Both the position numbers and the translations under genes were made by a program. From NCBI GenBank assembly GCA_035495435.1, contig DATJFV010000014.1:1-55770 (forward strand): a DNA stretch of 55,770 nt, read 5' to 3'. Source of the stretch: JBDSKH01 sp035495435. GTDB lineage: Bacteria; Actinomycetota; Actinomycetes; Actinomycetales; Microbacteriaceae. Shown piece by piece: positions 8,541 to 16,373 of the stretch. Positions within the stretch are counted from its first letter, which is position 1, and the number at the start of each line of letters is the position of its first letter. The notes below the pieces were generated by a model. The model was not told where the DNA came from. It did no database searches and was given only the letters and a program-made list of their open reading frames with translations.

Positions 8541-9818
8541 TCAGGCCCTCTTGGACGCCGCTTTGTTCTCGGCGGACTTCTCGCGTGCGGCCTCGAGGTC
8601 GAGTTCCGCATCCACGGCGGTCTCTTTACGTCCGAACCCGAGCAGCAGCGAGCCGACCACGAACGTGACCACGGCGGCGATCACGACCCCGATCAGGATC
8701 AGGGCGATCTCGTTCGGTGGCGAGACGACCGCCCAGGCGATGATGCTGCCGGGAGACGCCGGCGCCCGCAGACCGAGGCCGAAGATGACCTCCCACAGCA
8801 CGCCGGAGGCGCCGCCGATGATGGCCGCAACCACCAGGATCGGCTTCATCAGCACGTACGGGAAGTAGATCTCGTGGATGCCGCCGAGGAAGTGCACGAC
8901 CATCGCAGCCGGCACCGTGGGGCGGATCGCACGCGGACCGAAGAGCAGCATCGCAGTGAGGATTCCGAGGCCGGGGCCGGGGTTCGACTCGATCATGAAG
9001 AGGATCGACTGCCCGGTCTCGGCCGCCTGGCCCGTTCCAATCGGAGTGAAGACACCGTGGTTGATCGCGTTGTTGAGGAACAGAACCTTGGCAGGTTCCA
9101 CCACGATCGAGACCAACGGCAGCAGGCTCGCATCGGCCAACCAGCTGGCGAGCCACCCCAGACCCTGAGTGATCCAAAACGCGATCGGGCCAATGATGTA
9201 GATCCCGATGATGGCCATGATGCCGCCGATGATGCCCGCCGAGAAGTTGTCGACAAGCATCTCGAAGCCGCCCTTGACCTTGCCTGCAATGACCGCATCC
9301 CACTTCTTGAGAACCCAGGCCGAGAGCGGTGCGATTAGGAAAGCGGCCAGAATGGCGGGTCCGATTTCCGCGATCGACGTTGGTGCAGTCGGCGTGCCCT
9401 GCGGGTCGAGCACGCCATCCGTCACCGTGCCGTGGCCCAGGTCGACCGGCACCAGCGCCAGCGCGACAGGGGCCAGCATCGCGCCGATGGTCGCGACCGC
9501 ACCGATCACGCCACCGCGGTGGCCGTAGACGCGGAAGCCACCGGTGAACGCGATCAGGATCGGGATGAGGATGTTGATCAGCGGCCCGACGACGGTCGCG
9601 ATCTGCTTGGTCCACTCGAGCGTGTCGACGGGCTTGCCGTCGATGACGTGCCCGGTGGCGTAGTTCACCCAGCCGGTGTCGATGAACAAAGCGGTGATCA
9701 AGCCGAACGCGATGAACGCGCCCAGGTTCGGCATCACCATGCCGGCGAGGAAGGCGCCGAACCGCTGCACGCGAGCGCGCGCTCCGGTTCCGGTGACCTC
9801 CGGTGTGTATGCGGTCAT
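8541..9818 (-). CDS. PTS EIIC membrane transporter, mannitol type
   Basis: A 425-residue integral membrane sugar channel matching the membrane domain of MtlA almost throughout: QRFGAFLAGMVMPNLGAFIA (18-37), GGVIGAVATIGAM, KGGFEMLVDNFSAGIIGGI (182-200), EPAKVLFLNNAINHGVF (241-257), SNPGPGLGIL, and the substrate-site motif GGIHEIYFPYVLMKP with GIHE at 313-316. Relative to E. coli it has two inserted polar loops, around residues 53-69 and 124-152. The C terminus is a charged cytoplasmic tail that in E. coli would continue into EIIB. A good AAGGAG site precedes the ATG. The 46-base gap after the kinase gene holds only this ribosome site. Confidence 0.93.
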   Translation of the reverse strand: MTAYTPEVTGTGARARVQRFGAFLAGMVMPNLGAFIAFGLITALFIDTGWVNYATGHVIDGKPVDTLEWTKQIATVVGPLINILIPILIAFTGGFRVYGHRGGVIGAVATIGAMLAPVALALVPVDLGHGTVTDGVLDPQGTPTAPTSIAEIGPAILAAFLIAPLSAWVLKKWDAVIAGKVKGGFEMLVDNFSAGIIGGIMAIIGIYIIGPIAFWITQGLGWLASWLADASLLPLVSIVVEPAKVLFLNNAINHGVFTPIGTGQAAETGQSILFMIESNPGPGLGILTAMLLFGPRAIRPTVPAAMVVHFLGGIHEIYFPYVLMKPILVVAAIIGGASGVLWEVIFGLGLRAPASPGSIIAWAVVSPPNEIALILIGVVIAAVVTFVVGSLLLGFGRKETAVDAELDLEAAREKSAENKAASKRA

Positions 9819-9864
9819 TTTGGGTGGTACTCCTTCGTACTCGGGAGTTGGGAGTGGTGGCGGT

Positions 9865-10818
9865 TCAGCTGGCCACGAGGGGCCGATCCAGGTCTGGCTG
9901 CCACACCAGCTGGACGATCGAGCGGTCGAGGTCGGTGGGGCCCGGCACGGCGCTTCCGGGCAGGCGGGTCGCGGCGGCGCCCCAGGTCAGGGCTTCGACG
10001 AGGGCGCCGTCGATGTCGGCCTCGTCGACGCTGAAGCGGGAGAGGAAACCCGCCAGGAAGCTGTCGCCGGCGCCGACGGTGCTGCGGATCTGGTCCACGG
10101 GCGACTCACCCATGACCATCCCGCCCGGCCCCACGAGCAGCGCGCCCTCGGCACCCAGGCTGACCACGACGTACTCGACGCCTCGCGCGCGAACCTCCTC
10201 GGCGGCCTGCACGACATCGGCGACCGAGTTCAGCGGCCTCCCGATGAGTTCAGCCAGTTCGGCGCGGTTCGGCTTCACGATGCGGGGCCCGGATGCTAGA
10301 GCCGCTTCCAGCGCCTCGCCGCTGGTGTCGACGGCGATCGACGCTCCCGCCGCGGTCGCCTCGGCGAGAAGCGTGGTCACGCGGGAAGCATCGAACTGGG
10401 GCGGGGTGCTGCCCGAGAAGACCAGCCAGTCGCCGTCTCGCACGCTCGTGCGGATGGCGGTGGCGATCGCCGTCAGATCGGATTCGGTCAGCGGCGACCC
10501 GGGTTCGTTGAGCTTCGTCACCGTGCCGTCGGGCTCGCAGATCGTCAGGTTGGAGCGGGTTCGTCCGCTCACCGGCACGAAGCGGCACAGGATTCCCTCG
10601 AGCTCGAGCAGGTGACTGAGCTCGGCACCTTCGGGCCCGGCGACGGCCACGATGCCGAGCGCCGAGACACCGTTGGCACTCAGGGCACGGGCGACGACGA
10701 CCCCCTTGCCACCGGGTTCGAGCACCGGCTCCGAGGTGCGCACGAGGGTGCCGCGCACCAGCGCGTCGACCTCGACCGTCCGGTCGAGGCTGGGGTTCAA
10801 GGTGAGGGTGACGATCAC
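9865..10818 (-). CDS. PfkB-family sugar-phosphate kinase, 1-phosphofructokinase type
   Basis: A 317-residue ribokinase-fold kinase of the 1-phosphofructokinase/tagatose-6-phosphate kinase (FruK/LacC) branch. The N-terminal TLTLNPSLDRTVEVD signature, GGKG at 36-39, and the C-terminal GAGD anion hole at 249-252 with catalytic Asp252 are all present. It phosphorylates a ketose phosphate, most likely fructose 1-phosphate to fructose 1,6-bisphosphate. GTG start overlaps the regulator stop by three bases (GTGA), so the two are coupled. In this operon the kinase would act on the product of the dehydrogenase or on a sugar phosphate delivered by the PTS; I use no symbol because fruK and lacC functions cannot be separated by eye. 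Confidence 0.87.
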   Translation of the reverse strand: MIVTLTLNPSLDRTVEVDALVRGTLVRTSEPVLEPGGKGVVVARALSANGVSALGIVAVAGPEGAELSHLLELEGILCRFVPVSGRTRSNLTICEPDGTVTKLNEPGSPLTESDLTAIATAIRTSVRDGDWLVFSGSTPPQFDASRVTTLLAEATAAGASIAVDTSGEALEAALASGPRIVKPNRAELAELIGRPLNSVADVVQAAEEVRARGVEYVVVSLGAEGALLVGPGGMVMGESPVDQIRSTVGAGDSFLAGFLSRFSVDEADIDGALVEALTWGAAATRLPGSAVPGPTDLDRSIVQLVWQPDLDRPLVAS

Positions 10819-11576
10819 ACCACCACCACCCGTGGGCCGGCGTTCTCCAGGTCTTCCGCGAGTTCGGGGTCGAGCCCGCTGTCGGTGATCACCGTGTCGA
10901 CGGCAGCCAGCGGTGCGACGCGAGCGAAGTCCTCACGGCCGAACTTGGTGTGGTCGGCGAGCACCACCGTGCGGCGGGCCGCATCGATGAGCGCGCGCTT
11001 CACGCCCGCTTCGGCGACATCCGGGGTGGTGAGGCCGCGTTCGACGCTGATGCCGTTGATGCCCATGAAGGCGACGTCCGCGAAGACCTCGGCGACCTGC
11101 TGACGGGTCCACTCTCCGACGGCGGCGAGGGTGCGGCCGCGGACGATGCCGCCGAGCAGGTGCAGGCTGATGTTGGGCCGGCCCACGAGTGCCGCCGCCA
11201 CCGGGATCGAATGCGTCACCACCGTCAGCTCGCGGTCCGGCGGAAGCAGCTCCGCCATCCGCACCGTCGTCGTACCGGCATCGATGATGATCGACCCGCC
11301 GTCGGGCAGTTCGTCGAGGGCCGCGCGCGCGATCCGCTCCTTCTCGACGATCGCGTGCACCTCGCGGTCGGCGATCCCGGGCTCGATGCCCAGCCGCTCG
11401 ACGGGGATGGCGCCGCCGTGCACCCGGCGCAGTACGCCGCGGCGCTCCAGGGCGGTGAGGTCACGCCGTACGGTCTCCGGTGTCACCGCGAGTTCGCGGG
11501 CGAGCCCGGCCACATCGACCCGCCCCCGCGCACGCGCGGTGTCGAGGATCTGCTGGTGCCGCTCCGGTGCGTACAA
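10815..11576 (-). CDS. DeoR-family transcriptional regulator
   Basis: A 253-residue DeoR repressor. The N-terminal winged helix has the family signature RVDVAGLARELAVTPETVRRDLTALERRGVLRRVHGGA (residues 19-55), followed by the sugar-phosphate-isomerase-like sensor domain with DAGTTTVRMAELLP near 100 and the HLLGG and FMGINGI elements. Members are typically induced by a phosphorylated sugar from the pathway they control. First gene of the PTS operon and presumably autoregulatory. The start chosen is TTG with GAGG about 10 bases upstream; no ATG or GTG with a better site lies nearby in frame. Confidence 0.9.
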   Translation of the reverse strand: MYAPERHQQILDTARARGRVDVAGLARELAVTPETVRRDLTALERRGVLRRVHGGAIPVERLGIEPGIADREVHAIVEKERIARAALDELPDGGSIIIDAGTTTVRMAELLPPDRELTVVTHSIPVAAALVGRPNISLHLLGGIVRGRTLAAVGEWTRQQVAEVFADVAFMGINGISVERGLTTPDVAEAGVKRALIDAARRTVVLADHTKFGREDFARVAPLAAVDTVITDSGLDPELAEDLENAGPRVVVV

Positions 11577-11625
11577 CAGGTCGGACCTCTTCGTCGAGTC
11601 GGGGGTGGAAATGTGGTTCTGGGCT

Positions 11626-11655
11626 TATATAAGTCCGTTTGTGTCCGAACGTCAA
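11626..11655 (-). promoter_or_regulatory. promoter of the DeoR-PTS operon with repeated CGGAC boxes
   Basis: On the minus strand TTGACG (11655-11650) is followed after 18 bases by TATATA (11631-11626), a good primary-sigma promoter and the most A/T-rich patch of the intergenic region. The spacer contains CGGACACAAACGGAC, two CGGAC boxes repeated every 10 bases, one helical turn, so it is a plausible operator for the DeoR protein encoded immediately downstream. The leader to the TTG start is about 45 bases. Confidence 0.6.
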
Positions 11656-11673
11656 CCTGGGCACGCCGATTTG

Positions 11674-11687
11674 GCCCGTATTCGGGC
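11674..11687 (-). other. small hairpin between polA and the PTS operon
   Basis: A perfect 5-bp stem, GCCCG/CGGGC with an AATA loop, lies between the polA stop and the PTS promoter. It has no U-tract, so it could be a weak terminator for polA or a regulator site. The remaining bases of this 170-base gap hold only the promoter noted separately. Confidence 0.25.
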
Positions 11688-11746
11688 TCGAACAGACACA
11701 GAGGCGCCGCGCTCCCTGAGAAACACAGGTGAACGCGGCCGCGGAT

Positions 11747-14389
11747 TCAGTGCGCTGCGGCGTCCCAGTTCGGACCGGTGCCGAGTTGCACATCGAGCGG
11801 GACGCTCAATTCGGCCGCGCCCGCCATCCGCGTGGTCACGATCGAGCTCAGCTCCTCGAGCTCACCCGGGGCGACCTCGAGCACGAGCTCGTCGTGGACC
11901 TGCAGCAGCATGCGCGACGCGAGCCCGCGCTGCCGGATGTCGGCGTCGATACCCAGCATCGCTCGCTTGATGATGTCGGCGGCCGAGCCCTGGATCGGCG
12001 AGTTGAGCGCCTGCCGCTCGGCGTTCTCACGCAGCACGCGGTTGGTCGAGGTCAGGTCGGTGAACGGCCGGCGACGCCCGAAGATGGTCGTGGTGTAGCC
12101 GTCCTCCTTGGCCTGCAGCACGACACCGCGCAGATAGTCGCGCACGCCGCCGAACCGGGCGAAGTAGTCGGCCATCAGCTCTTTGGCCTCGCTGGTCTCG
12201 ATGCGCAACTGCTTCGACAGCCCGAAGGGGCTGAGTCCGTAGGCGAGCCCGTACGACATCGCTTTCACCTTGGTGCGCATCGCCGCGGTCACGTCGGCGG
12301 GAGGCACGCCGAACACCCGCGACCCCACGAACCGATGCAGGTCCTCGCCCGAGTTGAACGCCTGGATGAGGCCCTCGTCCTCGGAGAGGTGCGCCATGAT
12401 GCGCATCTCGATCTGCGAATAGTCGGCAGTCAACAGCGTCTCGAACCCGTCGCCCGCGACGAATGCGGAACGCACCTCGCGCCCGACCTCCGTCTTGATC
12501 GGGATGTTCTGCAGGTTCGGGTCGTTGGACGACAGCCGCCCGGTGGCGGCGCCGGTCTGCTCGTAGGTGGTGTGGATGCGTCCATCGGTGCCGATGCTCT
12601 TCTCGAGAGTCTCGACGATCTGGCGGATCTTGGTGGCGTCGCGGTGCTGGCGCAGCATCGCCAGGAACGGATGCGGGTTCTGCTCCTCGAGATCGGCGAG
12701 CGACTGGGCGTCGGTCGAGTAGCCGGTCTTGTTGGCCCGCGTCTTGGGCATGCCCAGTTGATCGAAGAGCACCTCCTGCAGCTGCTTCGGTGACCCCAGG
12801 TTCACCTCGCGGCCGATCTCGGCGTACGCCTTCGTCGCGATGCCGGCCGCCTCGGCTCCGAGCCGGGCGTTCAGCTCCGCCAGCACGGAGGCCGAGACGG
12901 TCACCCCTTGGCGCTCCATCCGGGTGAGCACCGGCACCAGCGGCACCTCGATCTCGGTCGAGACCCGCAGCGAGCCGGGATCGAGACGCTTCTGCAGATC
13001 ATCGGCCAGCCGGGCGACGTACCAGGCCTCGGTGGCCGGGCTCACCGCATCGGTGGCCGGCACCAGTTGATTGGGGTCGGGCTCGGGGAGCGTCTCGCCC
13101 AGGTAGTAGTAGATCAGCGCGCCGAGGCTGTCGACCTTCTGGTTCGGGCGCAGCAGCCAGGTGCCGAGCATGGTGTCGAACGCGACTCCGGTGAGCTCGA
13201 CCCCGGCATCGGCGAGCAGACGCGTCGCCCGTTTGCTGTCGTGCATCACCTTGGGCGCGTCGGAGGACAGCCACGACGCGAGCACGGAATCGGAGGCCGA
13301 GGCGACCTCGACCGAGTCATCGGCGGTGGACAGGCCCACCACATCCGGCCGCCCGTTCAGCGAGGTGATCCGCACGCCGATCGGCTGCCCTTGGCGAGTG
13401 CGCAGCCACTCGCCGAGCGGCTCGCCCGACAGGGCCACGACCTCGGGTGCGCTGGTGGTCGTGGCGGTCGGCGCCTCGAGCAGAGCCTGGTCTTCGGCGG
13501 CCCCCTCGATCTTGAAGACCCGGTCGAGCAGCGTCTTGAACTGCAGCCGGTCGAACAACTCGCGCACGGCGGGAGCGTCGATGGGCTGGCGTGCGAGGTC
13601 GGCGGGGCCGAACTCGAGTTCGACATCGGTGACCAGCCTGTTCAGTTTGCGATTGCGGATGGCGCGGTCGCGCTGGTCGCGCAGGTTCTGCCCCACCACC
13701 CCGGAGATCTCGTCGGCGTGCGCGAGCAGATTCTCGACTGTGCCGTACTGCTGCACCCACTTGACGGCGGTCTTCTCACCGACCTTGTCGATGCCGATCA
13801 GGTTGTCGCTGGTCTCGCCGACGAGCGCCGCGACCTCGGGATATTGAGCCGGCTCGATACCATAGCGCTCGCGCACCGCGTCGATGTCGTAATTCTTGAG
13901 TTCGGACACGCCACGCACGTTGGGGTACAGGACGGTGATGTCGTCGGTGACCAGCTGCAGGGTGTCGCGGTCACCGGATGCCACCAGCACCCGGTAGCCG
14001 TCGGCGGCACCGCGGGTGGCGAGGGTGGCGAGGATGTCGTCGGCCTCGTAGTCGGGCTTGGTCAGGACCTGCACGCGCATGGCGGTCAGCGCCTCTTGCA
14101 GGAGCGGGATCTGACCCTTGAACTCGGGCGGGGTCTCGCCGCGCGTGCCCTTGTACTCGGCGTACTCGCGCGTGCGGAACGACTCGCGCGACACGTCGAA
14201 CGCGACCGCGAGGTGCGTCGGCCGCTGCTGCTGGAGGAGCAGGAGAAGCATCGAGATGAAGCCGTGGATCGCGTTGGTGTGCTGCCCGTCGCGGGTGGTG
14301 AAACTGTCGATCGGGAGAGCGTAGAAGGCCCGGAATGCCAGGGAATGGCCGTCGATGAGCAGGAGGGTAGGCTTTTCGGAGTCCGGCAC
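11747..14389 (-). CDS. polA: DNA polymerase I
   Basis: An 880-residue family A polymerase used for Okazaki fragment processing and repair. Residues 1-300 are the 5'-3' exonuclease (LLLIDGHSLAFRAFYALP at the N terminus; VASGDRDTLQLV; EKTAVKWV helix-hairpin-helix). Residues about 310-480 are the vestigial 3'-5' exonuclease domain, in which the metal-binding Asp-x-Glu and Asp residues of the Klenow fragment are not present, so no proofreading is expected, as in other actinobacteria. The polymerase domain has ADYSQIEMRIMAHLS (motif A), RTKVKAMSYGLAYGLSPFGL (O-helix region, with the dNTP-binding Lys and Tyr) and LLQVHDELVLE (motif C). GTG start with AGG upstream. It diverges from the thioesterase gene across 48 bases. 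Confidence 0.97.
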   Translation of the reverse strand: MPDSEKPTLLLIDGHSLAFRAFYALPIDSFTTRDGQHTNAIHGFISMLLLLLQQQRPTHLAVAFDVSRESFRTREYAEYKGTRGETPPEFKGQIPLLQEALTAMRVQVLTKPDYEADDILATLATRGAADGYRVLVASGDRDTLQLVTDDITVLYPNVRGVSELKNYDIDAVRERYGIEPAQYPEVAALVGETSDNLIGIDKVGEKTAVKWVQQYGTVENLLAHADEISGVVGQNLRDQRDRAIRNRKLNRLVTDVELEFGPADLARQPIDAPAVRELFDRLQFKTLLDRVFKIEGAAEDQALLEAPTATTTSAPEVVALSGEPLGEWLRTRQGQPIGVRITSLNGRPDVVGLSTADDSVEVASASDSVLASWLSSDAPKVMHDSKRATRLLADAGVELTGVAFDTMLGTWLLRPNQKVDSLGALIYYYLGETLPEPDPNQLVPATDAVSPATEAWYVARLADDLQKRLDPGSLRVSTEIEVPLVPVLTRMERQGVTVSASVLAELNARLGAEAAGIATKAYAEIGREVNLGSPKQLQEVLFDQLGMPKTRANKTGYSTDAQSLADLEEQNPHPFLAMLRQHRDATKIRQIVETLEKSIGTDGRIHTTYEQTGAATGRLSSNDPNLQNIPIKTEVGREVRSAFVAGDGFETLLTADYSQIEMRIMAHLSEDEGLIQAFNSGEDLHRFVGSRVFGVPPADVTAAMRTKVKAMSYGLAYGLSPFGLSKQLRIETSEAKELMADYFARFGGVRDYLRGVVLQAKEDGYTTTIFGRRRPFTDLTSTNRVLRENAERQALNSPIQGSAADIIKRAMLGIDADIRQRGLASRMLLQVHDELVLEVAPGELEELSSIVTTRMAGAAELSVPLDVQLGTGPNWDAAAH

Positions 14390-14437
14390 GGGCCCAGCCT
14401 ATCCGCCGCTTCCGACACCCCTCCCGCAAGGAATTCG

Positions 14438-14875
14438 ATGACGAAACTGCCTCCCGGAACGCCGCAGGAACTGATCGACCGGCTCGGAACGGGCGGGGGT
14501 GAACTGCCCCGCAAGATGGGCATCGAGTTCCTCGAGCTCTCGCCCGAATACTCGGTAGCGACCATGCCGGTGGTCGGCAACCGCCAGGTCGTCAATCTGC
14601 TGCACGGGGGCGCCTACGTCGTGCTCGGCGAATCGCTGGGGTCGATCTCGTCCGCCCTGCACGGCGGTGTCGGCCGCATGGCGGTGGGCATCGAGATCAA
14701 CGCATCGCACACCCGATCGGCGACCGAAGGCATAGTCACCGGCGTCTGCCGCGCCATCGCGCTCGGCAAAACGCTCTGCACACACGAGATCGAGATCAGC
14801 GACGAGCAGGGTCGCCGGGTGTCGACCGTGCGCATGACCAACCTGCTGCGAGACCTGCGCACCGAGCACACCTGA
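14438..14875 (+). CDS. PaaI-type hotdog-fold thioesterase
   Basis: A 145-residue hotdog protein of the PaaI/YdiI thioesterase family, hydrolysing acyl- or aryl-CoA thioesters. The family core is NLLHGGAYVVLGESLGSI (about 52-70), where the HGG and downstream Glu/Asp region forms the active site, followed by VGIEINASHTR with the conserved Asn and His. AAGGAATT lies 6 bases before ATG. It opens a two-gene plus-strand unit with the phosphatase gene 6 bases downstream, the only protein genes on this strand. The substrate is not inferable; the menaquinone-pathway DHNA-CoA thioesterase is one possibility for this family. Confidence 0.85.
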   Translation: MTKLPPGTPQELIDRLGTGGGELPRKMGIEFLELSPEYSVATMPVVGNRQVVNLLHGGAYVVLGESLGSISSALHGGVGRMAVGIEINASHTRSATEGIVTGVCRAIALGKTLCTHEIEISDEQGRRVSTVRMTNLLRDLRTEHT

Positions 14876-14881
14876 TCCGGA

Positions 14882-15571
14882 GTGCGTTGCAACGCCGACC
14901 TCAACGCCCGGCCTCTTGGCGGGCTTCCGCTCGCGGCGGGTGGGGAGACGTTACCGGGCATCTGGCGCTCTGCAACACCCGATGGCCTGGATGCCTCCGG
15001 CTGGCGCGAGGTGACCGCCGCCGGAGTGGGACGGATCATCGACCTTCGGAACGAGGGCGAGTACGGCGAGGCTCCGAACCGGCCGGCACACCTGGAGCTC
15101 ATCCGTGCGCCGCTTGAGGACCCTCAGGATCCGGACTACACCGCGCTCTGGGACCGCAACTGGGCGATCGCGGACTTCTACTTGTGGGGTATTGCCCGAT
15201 GGCCCGGCCTCTGGGCTACGGCCTTGGCAGCAGTAGCGGATGCTCCGCCGGGCGCGGTCCTCATCCACTGCGCCGGCGGGCGCGATCGTACCGGGGTCAT
15301 GTCAGCCGTTCTCCTCGATGCAGCAGGCGTGACGCGGGAAGCAGTGCTCGAGGACTACCGCGCAGGAATGCGGGGCACGAATGAGATGCTCCGTCGCCAA
15401 GGGCAATCCGACCACCAGGCGAGGATTCCGGAGGACAGGATGGACGAGATCCTGGGTCGGTTCGGCGGCGCCCTGGATCGCATGCTGGATCACGCGCCAG
15501 CGGCATTCGAGACGTATGGCCTGGATGAGGTGCTTTCTCGGGCGGCGCGGCGCCTCCTGCCCACCTCGTAG
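14882..15571 (+). CDS. tyrosine/dual-specificity protein phosphatase
   Basis: A 229-residue cysteine phosphatase. The CX5R signature is HCAGGRDRTG with nucleophile Cys130 and Arg136, of the bacterial protein-tyrosine/phosphoinositide phosphatase (MptpB-like) type. The N-terminal WRSATPDGLDASGWREVTAAG and RIIDLRNEGE segments match the same family, which begins with a W-R-S motif. The general acid Asp is not obvious. GTG start, 6 bases after the thioesterase stop, so probably co-transcribed. No secretion signal, although some relatives are exported. Substrate unknown. Confidence 0.87.
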   Translation: MRCNADLNARPLGGLPLAAGGETLPGIWRSATPDGLDASGWREVTAAGVGRIIDLRNEGEYGEAPNRPAHLELIRAPLEDPQDPDYTALWDRNWAIADFYLWGIARWPGLWATALAAVADAPPGAVLIHCAGGRDRTGVMSAVLLDAAGVTREAVLEDYRAGMRGTNEMLRRQGQSDHQARIPEDRMDEILGRFGGALDRMLDHAPAAFETYGLDEVLSRAARRLLPTS

Positions 15572-15594
15572 TCCGAGTCTTCCCCAGACCGCGC

Positions 15595-16359
15595 TCAGAG
15601 CATGTCGAGCCGCAGCACCACGTCGGCGCTGATGCCGTCGATCTGCTCCTGCGTGATCGTGCTGCTCGACGTCGTCTCGCCGTAGACCGAGATCACGATC
15701 GGACCCTTCTGCAGAAAGTCGATCGTGACGGATTCGCTGGCCGAGTTGCGCAGCGTCTCGACATAGCGAATGCCGGCCACGTCATCCGGAAGGCCGCTCA
15801 GCGTCGACACCCGCAGCTTCGTGACGTCCAAGGTCACCGTGTCGCCGTCGCGCAGCTGATACGCCGGGCAGGCCGCCACCGCGGCGCGGAACTCGCTCAG
15901 GAATCCGGATGCCGTGGCCGCGTCATCGAACTGGCGCGCGTACACCTGGATGAGACCGAACCGGTCCTCGTCGAGCTCGGTGAAGGTGCCGACCAGATAA
16001 CTCGGATCGTCGGCCCGCGCGCCGGTGTCGAGCCCCGACACGAGATAGGGCGACGACACCACCGGCGCGCACACCGCAGGGGTACCGCCATTCGACGCGA
16101 AGTACTCGGTCTCGGCGGCCAGCTCGTCCCCGGAAGTGCTGAGCTCGGTCCCCGCGCTGAAGCTGGTGTTGTCACCGCCGTCGTCCGCCCCGACGATCGC
16201 CATGACCGTTTCCAGTGTGAGAGACCCGGACGGCCCCTGCTGCGGCCCGACGGGTGCCATGGTGCCGGGATCCATCTCGACGCTACGGTCGTCGAGGCAC
16301 CCGCTCAGCGCGAACGTGAGAGCGAACGCGGCGACGACAAGCGCAACGACCCGCGGCAC
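15595..16359 (-). CDS. lipoprotein with PknH-sensor-like domain
   Basis: A 254-residue predicted lipoprotein: hydrophobic signal (residues 3-17) and lipobox LSGC with Cys21 as the lipidated residue, then a low-complexity linker rich in Asp, Gly and Pro. The remaining domain (about 48-254) has two cysteines (VCAPVV and AACPAY) and an overall pattern like the extracellular PknH sensor domain or mycobacterial LppH-type lipoproteins. Ligand unknown. GTG start; it follows the ANTAR regulator gene by 14 bases and may be co-transcribed. It converges with the phosphatase gene over 23 bases with no clear terminator. Confidence 0.78.
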   Translation of the reverse strand: MPRVVALVVAAFALTFALSGCLDDRSVEMDPGTMAPVGPQQGPSGSLTLETVMAIVGADDGGDNTSFSAGTELSTSGDELAAETEYFASNGGTPAVCAPVVSSPYLVSGLDTGARADDPSYLVGTFTELDEDRFGLIQVYARQFDDAATASGFLSEFRAAVAACPAYQLRDGDTVTLDVTKLRVSTLSGLPDDVAGIRYVETLRNSASESVTIDFLQKGPIVISVYGETTSSSTITQEQIDGISADVVLRLDML

Positions 16360-16373
16360 GACGCTGCGCCGCG

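Noticed and set aside
15572..15594. Bidirectional terminator between the convergent phosphatase and lipoprotein genes
   Set aside because: Only a 4-bp GTCT/AGAC stem is possible in 23 bases, with no U-tract.
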